From Luteibacter mycovicinus (GTDB lineage Bacteria > Pseudomonadota > Gammaproteobacteria > Xanthomonadales > Rhodanobacteraceae): DNA of 64,000 nucleotides. Positions 1 to 6,766 of this stretch are shown here, one piece after another. The DNA lies in NCBI RefSeq assembly GCF_000745235.1, contig NZ_JQNL01000001.1, positions 2,170,001 to 2,234,000 on the forward strand, given 5' to 3'. Below the pieces are notes generated by a model. The model was not told the DNA's origin. It worked only from the letters and a program-made list of their open reading frames with translations, and made no database searches. Each line of letters starts with the position of its first letter. The stretch's first letter is position 1. Both the position numbers and the translations under genes were made by a program.

Positions 1-23
1 CCATTCACGCGCAGCGTGTACAT
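1..23 (-). CDS. Start of a gene leaving the window (possible 2Fe-2S oxidoreductase subunit)
   Basis: Only the first seven codons (MYTLRVN) are inside the window. A purine-rich ribosome-binding stretch (GAGGGGAAGGGGAC) sits directly before the ATG, which is why I call a start here. M-x-T-L-x-V-N-G is a common opening of small [2Fe-2S] subunits of aldehyde/xanthine oxidase-type enzymes, but seven residues cannot establish identity. Confidence 0.35.
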
Positions 24-221
24 GTCCCCTTCCCCTCGGCTGGGTGGACGCTCGCGTCCACTGGCTTGATCAGATGTCGGGCGACAGATTACGCCGAATC
101 GGGAGCCGTGCATTCCGCGAGAGGAGGTGTTTTTGCAGAAACTTCTTGCGGCGTGACGGGGGACCGGCACATCGCGCCCGTTATGTGCCGCGCTTTATGC
201 CGACTCCATCGGCCGGTCCCG

Positions 222-253
222 GCCAAGCCGCTGCGTCAGCGCAGCGGCTTGGC
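222..253 (-). terminator. Hairpin enclosing the GH43 stop codon
   Basis: A perfect 14-bp inverted repeat (GCCAAGCCGCTGCG / CGCAGCGGCTTGGC) with a 4-nt loop; the TGA stop of the GH43 gene lies in the loop. There is no U-tract, so it may act as an RNA 3'-end stabiliser or imperfect terminator. Confidence 0.55.
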
Positions 254-1225
254 GGTCACGCCTTCGTTGGTCATCTTCACTGGCAGGATGTGACCGTCCT
301 TGTCGAAGTGCATCTCGTCGATGCTGGTCACGCGATGGTTGCCGTTGGTATCGCCGAGCGGATGGCGGTGATAGACGATGTACCAGCTGTCGTCTTCTGC
401 GACGTGAAACACGGAATGATGCCCGGCGCCGGTGGCGATCTTCGGATCCTGCTCCAGAATCTTGCCGATACGCTTGAATGGACCTGTCGGGGAGTCGCCG
501 ATCGCGTAGGCGACGCAATAGTCGGGCCCGGTCCAGCCACCTTCCGACCACATGAAGTAGTACTTGCCGTTGCGCTTGAACATCAGCGGGCCTTCGACGT
601 ACTCGGGCGCGGGCGTGATTTCCTTGAAGGTCGTGCCATCGGCCATCGGCTCGACGCCGGTGAAATCCGGCCTCAGCTTCACGATGTTCGCGTGCTTCCA
701 GCCGCCGTAGATCATGTAGTAGGTGCCGTCGTCGTCATGAAAGACGAACTGATCGATCGGCTGCGCGCCGTTATGGAACTTGTCGATCAAGGGCTTGCCG
801 AGCAGATCCCTGAACGGACCGTCGGGCTTGTCGGCGACGGCCACGCCGATGCCACCGACCTCGTTGTCGTTCTGGATGTCGTTGGCGGCGAAGAAGAAAT
901 AGTACTTGCCGCCTTTCTCGACCAGCGCGGGCGCCCACAGCGCCTTCTTCGCCCAGGGGATGTCTTTCATCGCCAGCACGCTGCTGTGCTTCGTCCAGTG
1001 CACCAGGTCCGGGGACGAGAACGCGTCGAAGCCGGTCTGCTGCGCGTACTTCAGCGACGTGGTCGGGTAGATCCAGTACTGATGATCGAAGATCGCGGCT
1101 TCGGGGTCGGCGTACCAGCCGGGGAAGACGGGGTTGCCGGCGTGTCCCGGCGGTGGAGCGGCGAATGCCGCCGTGGACATGCACGCGGCGAGCACCGCAC
1201 CCCCAACCCATTGAGCTAACCGCAT
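236..1225 (-). CDS. Secreted glycoside hydrolase family 43 (arabinanase/xylosidase type)
   Basis: A 329-residue exported five-blade beta-propeller glycosidase acting on arabinose- or xylose-containing plant polysaccharide. A Sec signal peptide ends after AAFA (about residue 22). The three GH43 acidic positions are visible: base Asp40 in GWYADPE, the pKa-modulating Asp158 in IDQFVF, and acid Glu211 in YVEGPLMF. A histidine-rich GAGHHSVF motif lies near the end. The frame stays open far upstream, but that part is antisense to the next gene; the ATG at 1225 is chosen because it begins the signal peptide. Exact substrate cannot be read. Its upstream region is one copy of a 60-bp direct repeat whose other copy abuts the siderophore-receptor stop codon, suggesting the two genes were once adjacent. 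Confidence 0.9.
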   Translation of the reverse strand: MRLAQWVGGAVLAACMSTAAFAAPPPGHAGNPVFPGWYADPEAAIFDHQYWIYPTTSLKYAQQTGFDAFSSPDLVHWTKHSSVLAMKDIPWAKKALWAPALVEKGGKYYFFFAANDIQNDNEVGGIGVAVADKPDGPFRDLLGKPLIDKFHNGAQPIDQFVFHDDDGTYYMIYGGWKHANIVKLRPDFTGVEPMADGTTFKEITPAPEYVEGPLMFKRNGKYYFMWSEGGWTGPDYCVAYAIGDSPTGPFKRIGKILEQDPKIATGAGHHSVFHVAEDDSWYIVYHRHPLGDTNGNHRVTSIDEMHFDKDGHILPVKMTNEGVTAKPLR

Positions 1226-1230
1226 GCCGA

Positions 1231-1290
1231 GTACCCCGTTCGTCTGTGCAGAGCGGACGACCATAACGTTTCGGCCGTCCGGATGCCATC
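1231..1290. repeat. Direct repeat copy 1 (GH43 promoter side)
   Basis: About 60 bp nearly identical to 3555-3616 in the same orientation; the only differences are a GC/ACGG change near one end and edge bases. It contains an inverted repeat read on the minus strand as GGACGGCC / GGTCGTCC, 8-bp arms with one mismatch (G-U in RNA) around a 10-nt loop. It occupies the gap between the GH43 gene and the divergent DJ-1/AraC regulator. Confidence 0.85.
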
Positions 1291-1336
1291 GGAGGTATCG
1301 TTTACCGTGATCCGCCCACGGAATGAAAACGTACGT

Positions 1337-2326
1337 ATGTCCGCCGCTCCCCGCACCATCTGCATGCTCGTCTACCCTCAGGCGCAGTCGCTGGACATCA
1401 GCGGCCCCCTTGAGGTGTTCGCGCTGGCCAGCCGCCAGGCCCAGGATGACGAGCCCGGACGTGCGCCGCTGTATCGCACGCAGGTGTTGGCCGCGACGGA
1501 CAAGCCCGTGGAACTGGCATCCGGCATGCGCCTGCTGCCGGATACCCACTACCGCGATATGCCCAACGAAACCGATACCTTGCTGGTCTGCGGCGGCATG
1601 GGTGACGCCGTCGAGCGGGTGCGCGCCGACACGAACCTGGTGACATGGCTGCACGAGGCGGCGCAACGGGTGCCCCGCGTTGCCTCGATCTGCAGCGGCG
1701 CCCTGCTGCTCGCCGAGGCAGGCCTGCTTGACGGCCGGGAGGCGACCACCCACTGGAGCGACATCCCCGAGCTGCGCGACCGCTATCCTGCCGTGCGCGT
1801 GTTGCCGGACGCGATTTACACGCGCGACGGCCATATCTGGACTTCGGCGGGAATCACGACGGGGATGGACCTGGCGCTGGCGATGGTCAGCGCCGACCAC
1901 GGTGCCACGCTGGCGCTGAAAGTCGCGCGGCGCATGGTCATGGCCAACAAGCGCTCGGGCGGGCAAAGCCAGTTCAGCGAACAACTGCATGCACTGGAAC
2001 AGCCGGAGCACTTCGCGTCGCTGGCGTCATGGATCGGCGAAAACCTGCGCAGGCGACTCGATGTCGGGATACTCGCCGATCGGTTGCACATGAGCCCTCG
2101 CCAGTTCACGCGCCGGTTTGGTGCGCACTTCGACGTGACACCGCTGAAGTACATCGAGCGCTTGCGCGTCGAAGCGGCAAAGCCCCTGCTCGAGAGCACC
2201 GGCAAGGACATCAAGCGTGTCGCCGACGAGTGCGGGTTTCCTTCCGACGAGGCGATGCGCCGGGCTTTCGTCCGCCGGCTGGGTAGCACGCCGGCCGAGT
2301 ACCGGGCGCGCTTCGCGGCTAAGTGA
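1337..2326 (+). CDS. GlxA-type transcriptional regulator: DJ-1/PfpI domain fused to AraC HTH
   Basis: A cytoplasmic activator of the FtrA/GlxA class. Residues about 5-190 form a DJ-1/PfpI (class I amidotransferase-like) domain with the nucleophile-elbow cysteine at position 119 (SICSGALLL). The C-terminal 100 residues are a double helix-turn-helix AraC domain (LADRLHMSPRQFTRRF and RVADECGFPSDEAMRRAF). The DJ-1 part in this family senses ligand rather than catalysing. I start at ATG 1337, which begins the fold; an in-frame GTG at 1307 with GGAGG at 1291-1295 is a real alternative, and an ATG at 1283 lies inside the direct repeat. It is followed after 78 bp by a secreted DJ-1 protein, the likely target. 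Confidence 0.88.
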   Translation: MSAAPRTICMLVYPQAQSLDISGPLEVFALASRQAQDDEPGRAPLYRTQVLAATDKPVELASGMRLLPDTHYRDMPNETDTLLVCGGMGDAVERVRADTNLVTWLHEAAQRVPRVASICSGALLLAEAGLLDGREATTHWSDIPELRDRYPAVRVLPDAIYTRDGHIWTSAGITTGMDLALAMVSADHGATLALKVARRMVMANKRSGGQSQFSEQLHALEQPEHFASLASWIGENLRRRLDVGILADRLHMSPRQFTRRFGAHFDVTPLKYIERLRVEAAKPLLESTGKDIKRVADECGFPSDEAMRRAFVRRLGSTPAEYRARFAAK

Positions 2327-2404
2327 CCGTTTGCGCGGGTTCCATGTCCGCAAAAGCACCCAGAAACGTTTTAGCGTGCGGCATCGTTCACGGAGGATCC
2401 GCCC

Positions 2405-3394
2405 ATGCGCCGCCTGCTGCCCTTGCTCGCCATGTTCTTCGCCCTGCCCGCGCTCGCGTCGCACGAACCGCACGGGTCCGCGCCGCCGGTCCGGGTTGGC
2501 ATCGTACTGTTCGATGGCGTGCAGATCATCGATTTCGCAGGCCCTTACGAGGTTTTCGGTACGGCGGGCTTCGGCGTGGTTACCGTATCGCCGGATGGCA
2601 AGCCCGTGACGACGGCGATGGGGCTAAAGGTCACGCCCGATGCGAGCTTCGCCACGGCGCCGCCGTTCGACGTGTTGCTGATCCCTGGTGGCGACGTCGA
2701 GGATGCCCAGAAGGATCCACGCGTGCTTGAGTTCATCCGGCAGCGTTCGGTGCCCGCACGGCAGGTGCTCTCCGTATGCACGGGCGCCTTCATTCTCGGC
2801 GCAACGGGGCTGCTCGACGGCGACAAGGCCACGACCTTTACGCCGCGGATCGATGAGCTGGCGGCCGCCTTTCCGAAGATCGATGTGATCCGCGATGTGC
2901 GCTGGGCCGATAACGGCAAGCTGATCACGTCGGCCGGCCTTTCGTCCGGCATCGACGCGGCGTTGCATGTCGTCGCCAGGGTTCGCGGTACCGATGAGGC
3001 ACGTACCGTCGCCATGCGCCTGGAATACGACTGGAAGTCCGACGGTGGGTTTGTGCGGTCACGGATGGCAGATCGCTTCCTGACCAAGAAGCTACTTCAG
3101 GCGGGGGTCGAGTGGCCGAAGGACGCGAAGTTCGATGAGTACGTGTCGACGGGCGATCTCGATCAGTGGGTCTCGCGATATCACGTGGAGACGGCGACGC
3201 CAGCGGCGGAGTTGCTCGACCGGCTGGATGCGGGTGCCCGGAAGAGTGGATTGTGGAAGGCGGCGGGGAAGCATCGGTGGACGAATCGGCAGGAAGGGCG
3301 GGATGTGATGCTGAGCTTCGAGACACAACCGGGTGCCGATGCCAGGCACTTCGAGCTGGACATCATGTTGAAAGCATCGCCAGCGCAGCCGTGA
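2405..3394 (+). CDS. Exported DJ-1/PfpI family protein with C-terminal extension
   Basis: 329 residues beginning with a signal peptide (hydrophobic stretch to about residue 18, ending LPALA). Residues 29-200 are a DJ-1/PfpI domain with Cys125 in LSVCTGAF and the family motif ISFAGP-like IDFAGPYEVFG. About 120 further residues form an uncharacterised C-terminal region rich in aromatic and charged residues. GGAGG lies 8 nt before the ATG. An exported DJ-1 protein is less usual than the cytoplasmic chaperone/glyoxalase forms; function is unknown. Its partner upstream is a DJ-1/AraC regulator, and both genes lie between the two direct repeats, so they form one inserted cassette. Confidence 0.85.
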   Translation: MRRLLPLLAMFFALPALASHEPHGSAPPVRVGIVLFDGVQIIDFAGPYEVFGTAGFGVVTVSPDGKPVTTAMGLKVTPDASFATAPPFDVLLIPGGDVEDAQKDPRVLEFIRQRSVPARQVLSVCTGAFILGATGLLDGDKATTFTPRIDELAAAFPKIDVIRDVRWADNGKLITSAGLSSGIDAALHVVARVRGTDEARTVAMRLEYDWKSDGGFVRSRMADRFLTKKLLQAGVEWPKDAKFDEYVSTGDLDQWVSRYHVETATPAAELLDRLDAGARKSGLWKAAGKHRWTNRQEGRDVMLSFETQPGADARHFELDIMLKASPAQP

Positions 3395-3554
3395 TTTTGC
3401 GATTTGGGAGAGGTTGCGCGACCCGCGGCTCGTGCAACTGCTTGCCTTGATTGGGGCTCGACCAGGCGGTTTTCAGGTTCAGCCCGCCCTCCAAAGTCCC
3501 ATCATGGCTGATGTTGGCCTCATCACGCTGACCATCAAGCAAATCCACAGCTTG

Positions 3555-3616
3555 GCACCCCGTTCGTCTGTACGGAGAGCGGACGACCATAACGTTTCGG
3601 CCGTCCGGATGCCATC
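3555..3616. repeat. Direct repeat copy 2 (siderophore-receptor stop side)
   Basis: Second copy of the repeat described at 1231-1290. On the minus strand it begins inside the TGA stop codon of the TonB receptor gene. The unique sequence between the copies holds only the two plus-strand DJ-1 genes and about 160 bp (3395-3554) in which I recognise nothing. Confidence 0.85.
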
Positions 3617-5708
3617 AGAACCGGTAGCTGGCACTTCCCATGATGCTGCGGCGCGGACCGTAGAAGCAGTCGCCGCGCGCGAGGCATGAGGCGTTGTAAA
3701 CCTGGTCGGTGACGTTGGCCGCGTTGACGGAGAAACGCCATGGGCCCTGCGTGTACGCGACCATCGCGTCGAACAGGGTCTTGTGGGGAACCACGAGCGT
3801 GCCCGTCTCGTCGTAGTTGGTACCGATGTAACGCGCACCGATGCCGAAGCTGAAGCCGTCGCTGTCGGCCGCGTTCACGTGATAGACGCCCCACGCCGAT
3901 GCCTGGGTCTTCGGCAGACCCGCGACGATCGTGCCATCGTCGGGACGCGCCCTGGTCCAGGTGTACGTGCCGATCAGGTCGACATGATTGCCGATCCGCG
4001 AGTTACCTTCCAGTTCGACGCCGCGCGTCTTCGCCCGCCCCGCCTGTATCTGGTTCAGGGGATTCTGCGGATCCGGTGCGAGTCGATTTTCCTCGCGCAG
4101 ATCGAAATACGTTGCCGTGATCAGCGTCGATCCGCCGACAGGCTGGTACTTCAGGCCGGCCTCGTACTGCTTGCCGCGCAGGGGCTCATAGGGCCGGTTG
4201 TAGAAGTCGAGACTATCCAGCGGCTGGAACGATTCGGTGTAGCTGACGTACGGCACAATCCCGCTGTCGAACCGGTACATGAGACCGAAGCGTGACGTGG
4301 TCGCGTTGTCCACGGAGCGGCTGCCGCCGGTCGTCAGCGTCGCACGGTCGTGACGCACGCCGACGGTACCGATCCAGTGATCGCCCCAGTTGATCTGATC
4401 CTGGACGTAGAGGCCGGTCTGACGGGTGTGGCTCGATGCGACAGGGAAAACATCGGGCGGCACGAAACCGTTGTGGTAGACCGGCGCATAGAGATCGAAG
4501 GGCGTGGCGTCGAGGCCGTTGCCCTGCGCGCTATCGGTGTGCGAATAGCTGATATCGAGGCCGAACAGGACACGGTGATGCATGCTTCCCGTATCGAAAT
4601 CCCCTTCCGCATGGGTGTCGGTGACCAGACGCTTGTGCCGGCTGATGGCGACATAGCTGTATCGCGACACGGTGCGCTGGTCGTCGTCGAGGAACGGGTA
4701 CGCAGGGTTCGAATAGACGTTCGGGTAGAGCGAGCGATAGTCGACGTTGTCGTGCGAGTACCGCGCGTTCTGCACGAACTTCCACGCGTCGTTGAAGCGA
4801 TGTTCGAAGAACGACGATACCGAGCGCTGATCGGTATCGTAGCGATCGAAGCCCGGCTCGCTGACGAAGCGATTCGTCGGAATGCGCCCGTTCGGATTGG
4901 GCAGCAAGGTGCCCGCATGCGGCAGGAAGTTCAGTGACGAGCCGTTGCGGTCGAACTGGAGATTGACCAGAAGGCTCCAGCGCGTGTTCGCGTCCGGCTG
5001 CCAGGTGATCGACGGTGCGATGGCGCGACGGTCGTCGGATACGTGGTCGATCTGGGTGTCCGCATCGCGCAACACACCGATCAGGCGATACGCCCAGTGC
5101 CCGGCGGCGTCGAGGGGACCGGTGAAGTCGAAGGCCGTCTGCTTGCGCGCATGGTTTCCCAGCTGCACCTGCACTTCATGCGCCGCCGTGAACTGGGGAC
5201 GCTTCGAGGTCAGACCGATCAGGCCGCCGGTGGTGCCTTGTCCGTAGAGGACCGACGACGGGCCGCGGACCACTTCGATGCGGTCGAGAAAATAGGGCTC
5301 CGTACGGGCGTAGCTAGACCCAAGCGCCTGACGGAGGCCGTCCAGATATTGCGTAAACGATGTGCCACGGACGAAGGCGTCGTCGCCGCGGCTGTCCACG
5401 CCGTAAGCGTCCGAGCGTACGCCTGCGGAGTAACGCAGCGCATCCTGCACCGTCAGCACGCCCTGGTCGATCATCTGCGTGTTCGAGATCACGGAGATCG
5501 CCTGGGGGGTCTCGATGATCGGCGTGTCGGTCTTGGTCGCGCCGGAGGCGTCCTGCCGGGCGTAGCCTTCGTCCACCCTCACCCCGTGCACGTCGACGGC
5601 GTCGAGCTGAACAGCCTTGTCGCTGCGGGCGGTGTCCTGAGCGAACGAGGCATGCGACGCCAGTACCCCTGCGATGAGCAGAGGCAGCGCCTTCGAAGGA
5701 AGGGTCAT
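3615..5708 (-). CDS. TonB-dependent siderophore receptor
   Basis: A 697-residue outer-membrane receptor for ferric siderophores. A signal peptide ends ASFA/QD. The plug domain carries the family features (TPQAISVIS near residue 75, RIEVVRGPSSVLYGQG near 145), and the C-terminal barrel ends in a terminal Phe (SASYRF). Length matches FhuA/FpvA-type receptors. ATG 5708 is taken because the signal peptide starts there; a GTG at 5741 would overlap the Fur site. A strong Fur box 34 bp upstream indicates iron-repressed expression. No FecI/FecR-type pair is adjacent. The repeat touching its stop codon suggests GH43 originally followed it by about 65 bp. Confidence 0.93.
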   Translation of the reverse strand: MTLPSKALPLLIAGVLASHASFAQDTARSDKAVQLDAVDVHGVRVDEGYARQDASGATKTDTPIIETPQAISVISNTQMIDQGVLTVQDALRYSAGVRSDAYGVDSRGDDAFVRGTSFTQYLDGLRQALGSSYARTEPYFLDRIEVVRGPSSVLYGQGTTGGLIGLTSKRPQFTAAHEVQVQLGNHARKQTAFDFTGPLDAAGHWAYRLIGVLRDADTQIDHVSDDRRAIAPSITWQPDANTRWSLLVNLQFDRNGSSLNFLPHAGTLLPNPNGRIPTNRFVSEPGFDRYDTDQRSVSSFFEHRFNDAWKFVQNARYSHDNVDYRSLYPNVYSNPAYPFLDDDQRTVSRYSYVAISRHKRLVTDTHAEGDFDTGSMHHRVLFGLDISYSHTDSAQGNGLDATPFDLYAPVYHNGFVPPDVFPVASSHTRQTGLYVQDQINWGDHWIGTVGVRHDRATLTTGGSRSVDNATTSRFGLMYRFDSGIVPYVSYTESFQPLDSLDFYNRPYEPLRGKQYEAGLKYQPVGGSTLITATYFDLREENRLAPDPQNPLNQIQAGRAKTRGVELEGNSRIGNHVDLIGTYTWTRARPDDGTIVAGLPKTQASAWGVYHVNAADSDGFSFGIGARYIGTNYDETGTLVVPHKTLFDAMVAYTQGPWRFSVNAANVTDQVYNASCLARGDCFYGPRRSIMGSASYRF

Positions 5709-5741
5709 GAGCTTGGGTCCGTGGCTGGATGTCGTCGCCAC

Positions 5742-5762
5742 TAATGCGAACGACTCTCATTA
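5742..5762 (-). promoter_or_regulatory. Fur box of the siderophore receptor
   Basis: Minus strand AATGAGAGTCGTTCGCATT matches the inverted Fur consensus AATGAGAATNATTCTCATT at most positions and is itself an imperfect palindrome flanked by T and A. It lies just upstream of a TonB receptor, the expected context. Confidence 0.8.
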
Positions 5763-5861
5763 CCATGATGACGAATCGCGTCCGGTTTCGCAAGATCCTG
5801 TGGCGTTAGCGTGCACGTGGCGGAAGACGCAGCCACCTGCCGGCAGGCGTTATTTCACGTG

Positions 5862-6000
5862 TCGTGTCTTCTCGAGACCCTCGAGTTCGCTCCTGGCATG
5901 TTTATCGCCAGCTGCGGCTGCCTTCCTCAACCAGAATTCAGCGCGCCGCTTATCCAGATCATCATCGCTGTTGGGTAAAAAACGAAGTAGCTCATCTCTG
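5862..6000 (-). pseudogene. Tail of a decayed Sel1/TPR-like protein
   Basis: A reading frame without a start ends at the TAA near 5862 and encodes a tail containing AEFWLRKAAAAGDKHARSEL, which resembles a Sel1/TPR helical repeat. Upstream the frame is closed by TGA, while the preceding sequence reads through in another frame, suggesting a frameshifted remnant. Such proteins occur as immunity or accessory proteins beside RHS tips; here it sits 0.7 kb downstream of an RHS gene on the same strand. The assignment rests on one repeat only. Confidence 0.4.
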
Positions 6001-6144
6001 ACACCTGCTGTCGTTGATAACTCGGGCAGACAAGCCGTGGCTCATCATTGCCCAGCCGCCGGGTGGCGTCGACCGCAGGCAGCCAGAGAAGGAATGTGTC
6101 CAAGATTGAGACCGGGCTGCCGATTGGGAAAATAGGGCTTGGAT

Positions 6145-6279
6145 CTATCTGATCAAACCTCCGTCGAACAACGACTTGGCGGCTTGCCAAAGCATAACTG
6201 CCACGGACGCGGCGAACAAAGCCACGGTTACAGCAAACCCCGACAGAAGGAGACGCCCGCGCCTGCGCCGATGGCCCAT
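6145..6279 (-). CDS. Possible 44-residue single-pass membrane peptide or membrane-protein remnant
   Basis: A short frame from ATG 6279 to TAG. It has a strongly basic N-terminus (MGHRRRRGR), one clear transmembrane stretch (VTVALFAASVAVMLW) and an amphipathic tail. There is no convincing ribosome-binding site, and it overlaps the RHS remnant in another frame. It could be the last helix of a lost immunity protein rather than a functional peptide. Confidence 0.3.
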   Translation of the reverse strand: MGHRRRRGRLLLSGFAVTVALFAASVAVMLWQAAKSLFDGGLIR

Positions 6280-6390
6280 TGCGTGCTGGTCTGATAGCCG
6301 TAAGTACTCTTGGCCAGCCCCGGAAGGGTCTTGGTCAGCCGACCGCCCGTCTTGTTATAGCTGAACGTGCGTCGGGCCGATGCTTTGCGA
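6246..6390 (-). pseudogene. RHS core repeat remnant
   Basis: In one frame this reads FSYNKTGGRLTKTLPGLAKSTYGY, plainly homologous to YTYNKTGDRLSKTAPGLL in the intact RHS protein upstream (around 7940-8000). It ends shortly afterwards in unrelated sequence and has no start. This is the debris expected when an RHS tip has been displaced by recombination and left downstream. Confidence 0.65.
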
Positions 6391-6454
6391 ATTTGACGCA
6401 ATCATAAATCGCTCTCACTCCGGTCGCGTCAAATGTAGCGTGTGATTCTTGAAG

Positions 6455-6766
6455 CTAAGTCTCTGCGCGGTGTTTAGAAAGCTTACGCCCCAGCTTCCAT
6501 GCACCAACTACGATGCTCGATACCAGCATCGAGTTGGTGATTATCGCGGCGATGATGACTACCGCAGGATCGAAAACCCTGCTGATGCGCTCGATGGGGA
6601 GAAACGTCAGCGGGACGCTAAAAAGATTGTTCAACCAATTCTTTTGGTCACACTCGGCGTAGCAACTCACGGAATTCAGGCCGGTAATAACCGATCCTGC
6701 AAGGTGTGCCAGGAAGAACCCAAGCCAGGCTGCTGTTAGTTTCGACGTTTTCAAGGTTCGCCCCAC
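6455..6766 (-). CDS. Small membrane protein, probable immunity to the RHS toxin
   Basis: 103 residues starting at GTG 6766, inside the last codons of the RHS gene (16-bp overlap), so translation is probably coupled. Hydrophobic segments lie at about residues 12-32 and 66-92, with a weaker one near 50, and two cysteines (SCYAEC) sit between the first two. I recognise no family. Position directly behind a toxin tip and membrane topology fit an immunity protein protecting the envelope from an exported or periplasmic toxin; this is inference. Base composition is AT-richer than the RHS core, matching the tip rather than the core. Confidence 0.65.
   Translation of the reverse strand: MGRTLKTSKLTAAWLGFFLAHLAGSVITGLNSVSCYAECDQKNWLNNLFSVPLTFLPIERISRVFDPAVVIIAAIITNSMLVSSIVVGAWKLGRKLSKHRAET

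Larger units (their letters stand above)
5763..6454. other. RHS tip graveyard between receptor and immunity gene
   Basis: No intact gene of normal size. The stretch contains, in minus-strand order, an RHS core fragment, a small transmembrane frame and a Sel1-like tail (listed separately), then about 100 bp of promoter sequence for the siderophore receptor. Parts are visibly AT-richer than the flanking genes. Confidence 0.6.

Noticed and set aside
24..221. Possible small gene in the first 200 bp
   Set aside because: Frames here overlap the GH43 3' end or the hairpin and lack support; the stretch fits promoter sequence for the gene leaving the window.
1226..2011. N-terminal extension of the GH43 frame
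   Set aside because: It is the complement of the DJ-1/AraC regulator; the signal peptide and start at 1225 explain the gene.
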